Of a DNA stretch of 7,548 nucleotides, positions 6,279-7,548 are shown piece by piece. The notes below the pieces were generated by a model, which was given only the letters and a program-made list of their open reading frames with translations, had not been told where the DNA came from and searched no databases. This DNA comes from Candidatus Benthicola azotiphorus. Its GTDB lineage: Bacteria > Gemmatimonadota > Gemmatimonadetes > Palauibacterales > Palauibacteraceae. A program made the position numbers and the translations under genes. How positions within the stretch are numbered: position 1 is the first letter of the stretch; every line of letters starts with the position of its first letter. The DNA lies in NCBI GenBank assembly GCA_947581745.1, contig CANPVW010000177.1:1-7548 (forward strand), in the 5' to 3' direction.

Positions 6279-7548
6279 TTGGACTCTATACGAAACATCG
6301 CGATCATCGCTCACGTGGACCACGGCAAGACGACGCTGGTGGACAAGATGCTCCGGCAGACCGGCTCGTTCCGGGAAGGGCAGCGGGTCGAGGAGCGCGT
6401 GATGGACTCGAACCCGCTGGAGAAGGAGCGTGGCATCACGATCTTCTCCAAGAACGCTTCGGTCCGCTGGGACGCTCCCGGGGGCGGAGGGGTGAAGATC
6501 AACATCGTCGATACCCCCGGTCACGCCGATTTCGGCGGTGAAGTGGAGAGAATTCTGCGAATGGTGGACGGCGTCCTGCTTCTCGTGGACGCGTTCGAGG
6601 GGCCGATGCCGCAGACCCGGTTCGTGACCCGAAAGGCTCTCGAGCTCGGCCTGCACCCCGTGATCATCATCAACAAGGTGGACCGCCCGGACGCTGACCC
6701 GGAGCGGGTGCACGACGAGGTACTCGAGCTGTTGATGGAGCTTGAAGCCACCGATGCCCAGCTCGATTCGCCGTTTCTGTACGCGTCGGGGAGGGATGGA
6801 TGGGCCTCGACGAACCCCGCGGAGATCGGAACCGACCTGGCGCCGCTGTTCCGTGCGGTGGTGGACTCGGTCCCGGCCCCGAGCGGCCTTCCCGGAGCTC
6901 CGTTCCAGATGCTGGTGTCCACGCTCGACTACTCCCCGTACCTGGGCCGGATGGCGATCGGTCGGGTGGAGAACGGCGTCGTGCGCGAGGGGGACATGGT
7001 GGCCGTGTGGGCACTCGAATCCGATGCTCCCGAGGTGGCTGTCCGCGTCCCGAAGATCTTCGCCTTCGAGGCGATGGCCCGCGTCGAGGTCCCGGAGGCT
7101 CGGGCCGGCCAGATCGTGGCCGTGGCGGGTATCGAGGAGGCCGAGGTCGGTTCCACCCTGTGTGATCCCGAGGCGCCGGTCCGCCTCGAGGGCATTGCCG
7201 TGGAGCCACCGACCCTGTCGGTGGAGTTCCGGCCGAACACCTCTCCGTTCTCGGGGCGGTCGGGCCGATTCGTGACGTCGCGTCAGATCCGCGAACGGCT
7301 GTTCCGCGAAGTGCACTCGAACGTCGCGCTCCGTGTCGAGGAGACCGATGAGCCGGATCGTTTCCGTGTCGCGGGTCGAGGGGAGCTCCACCTCTCGATC
7401 CTGATGGAGACGATGCGGCGTGAGGGGTACGAGTTCAGCGTGTCGCGGCCGCACGTGATCACGCGCCTCGGGGCGACGGGCCAGATGGAAGAACCCTATG
7501 AAGAGGTCGTGGCCGACGTGCCCGAGGGGATGATCGGAGTCGTGATGA
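6279..7548 (+). CDS. typA: Translational GTPase TypA/BipA; 3' end cut by the window
   Basis: TypA/BipA is a GTPase of the EF-G/LepA superfamily that binds the ribosome and is linked to 50S assembly and to growth under cold or other stress. The window holds 423 codons of a family of about 600 residues. The G domain (about 1-200) has AHVDHGKTT (11-19, G1), RGIT (51-54, G2), DTPGHADFGGEVER (78-91, G3, with His82), NKVD (132-135, G4) and YAS (168-170, G5). Domain II follows from about 207 (PFQMLVSTLDYSPYLGR). The EF-G-like domain III follows from about 305 (PNTSPFSGRSGRFVTSRQI, RVEETDEPDRFRVAGRGELH, METMRREGYEFSVSRP), and the EEPYEEV strand at 404-410 opens domain V. The rest is outside the window. 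The only start that fits the family N-terminus is TTG 6279, giving MDSIRNIAIIAHVDHGK; no in-frame ATG or GTG lies near it, and the Shine-Dalgarno match (GGGA at 6265-6268) is poor. The final TGA-like bases at the window end are out of frame. It is transcribed away from the lipoprotein gene. Confidence 0.97.
   Translation, partial: MDSIRNIAIIAHVDHGKTTLVDKMLRQTGSFREGQRVEERVMDSNPLEKERGITIFSKNASVRWDAPGGGGVKINIVDTPGHADFGGEVERILRMVDGVLLLVDAFEGPMPQTRFVTRKALELGLHPVIIINKVDRPDADPERVHDEVLELLMELEATDAQLDSPFLYASGRDGWASTNPAEIGTDLAPLFRAVVDSVPAPSGLPGAPFQMLVSTLDYSPYLGRMAIGRVENGVVREGDMVAVWALESDAPEVAVRVPKIFAFEAMARVEVPEARAGQIVAVAGIEEAEVGSTLCDPEAPVRLEGIAVEPPTLSVEFRPNTSPFSGRSGRFVTSRQIRERLFREVHSNVALRVEETDEPDRFRVAGRGELHLSILMETMRREGYEFSVSRPHVITRLGATGQMEEPYEEVVADVPEGMIGVVM

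Noticed and set aside
6225..7454. A 409-residue open frame on the minus strand opposite typA
   Set aside because: typA on the plus strand has every GTPase motif. The mirror frame is rich in His and Arg with no known domain.

Overview
The window is a G+C-rich bacterial chromosomal segment holding five protein-coding genes, two of them cut by the window edges. Four genes run leftward (minus strand) in a tightly packed row: a DUF4837-type lipoprotein, dnaE (replicative DNA polymerase III alpha subunit), accA (acetyl-CoA carboxylase carboxyltransferase alpha subunit) and a PSP1/RicT-family protein whose 3' end lies outside the window. Across a gap of about 200 bases, typA/bipA (a ribosome-associated translational GTPase) runs rightward and leaves the window before its stop codon. 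I see no tRNA, rRNA, CRISPR array, insertion sequence, phage gene or defence system.

Organism: the third codon positions are dominated by G and C. The DUF4837 lipoprotein, as I know the family, is mainly found in the Fibrobacteres-Chlorobi-Bacteroidetes (FCB) group. With this base composition, a Gemmatimonadota-like or other high-GC FCB-related bacterium is my best guess. It is an inference from composition and one family, not a placement. The exported lipoprotein with a lipobox fits a diderm cell.

Layout, right to left on the minus strand: the lipoprotein gene (6078 to 5053), a 44-base gap, dnaE (5008 to 1553), a 5-base gap, accA (1547 to 594), an 8-base overlap ATGGCTGA, then the PSP1/RicT gene (601 to beyond base 1). 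The spacing suggests one transcription unit with translational coupling at the last two junctions. The dnaE-accA neighbourhood is an old one: dnaE and accA are adjacent in Escherichia coli, and dnaE-accD-accA is found in Bacillus.

Work together: DnaE copies the chromosome, AccA with AccD, AccB and AccC makes malonyl-CoA for membrane lipids, and TypA acts in ribosome assembly or stress translation. These are growth functions that may be co-regulated. The roles of the lipoprotein and the PSP1/RicT protein in this setting are unknown. I see ordinary housekeeping DNA here and no new multi-gene system. The most notable details are a complete set of PHP-domain metal ligands in DnaE, a Cys/His cluster and an arginine-rich tail in the RicT-like protein, and the uncharacterised lipoprotein at the head of the operon.
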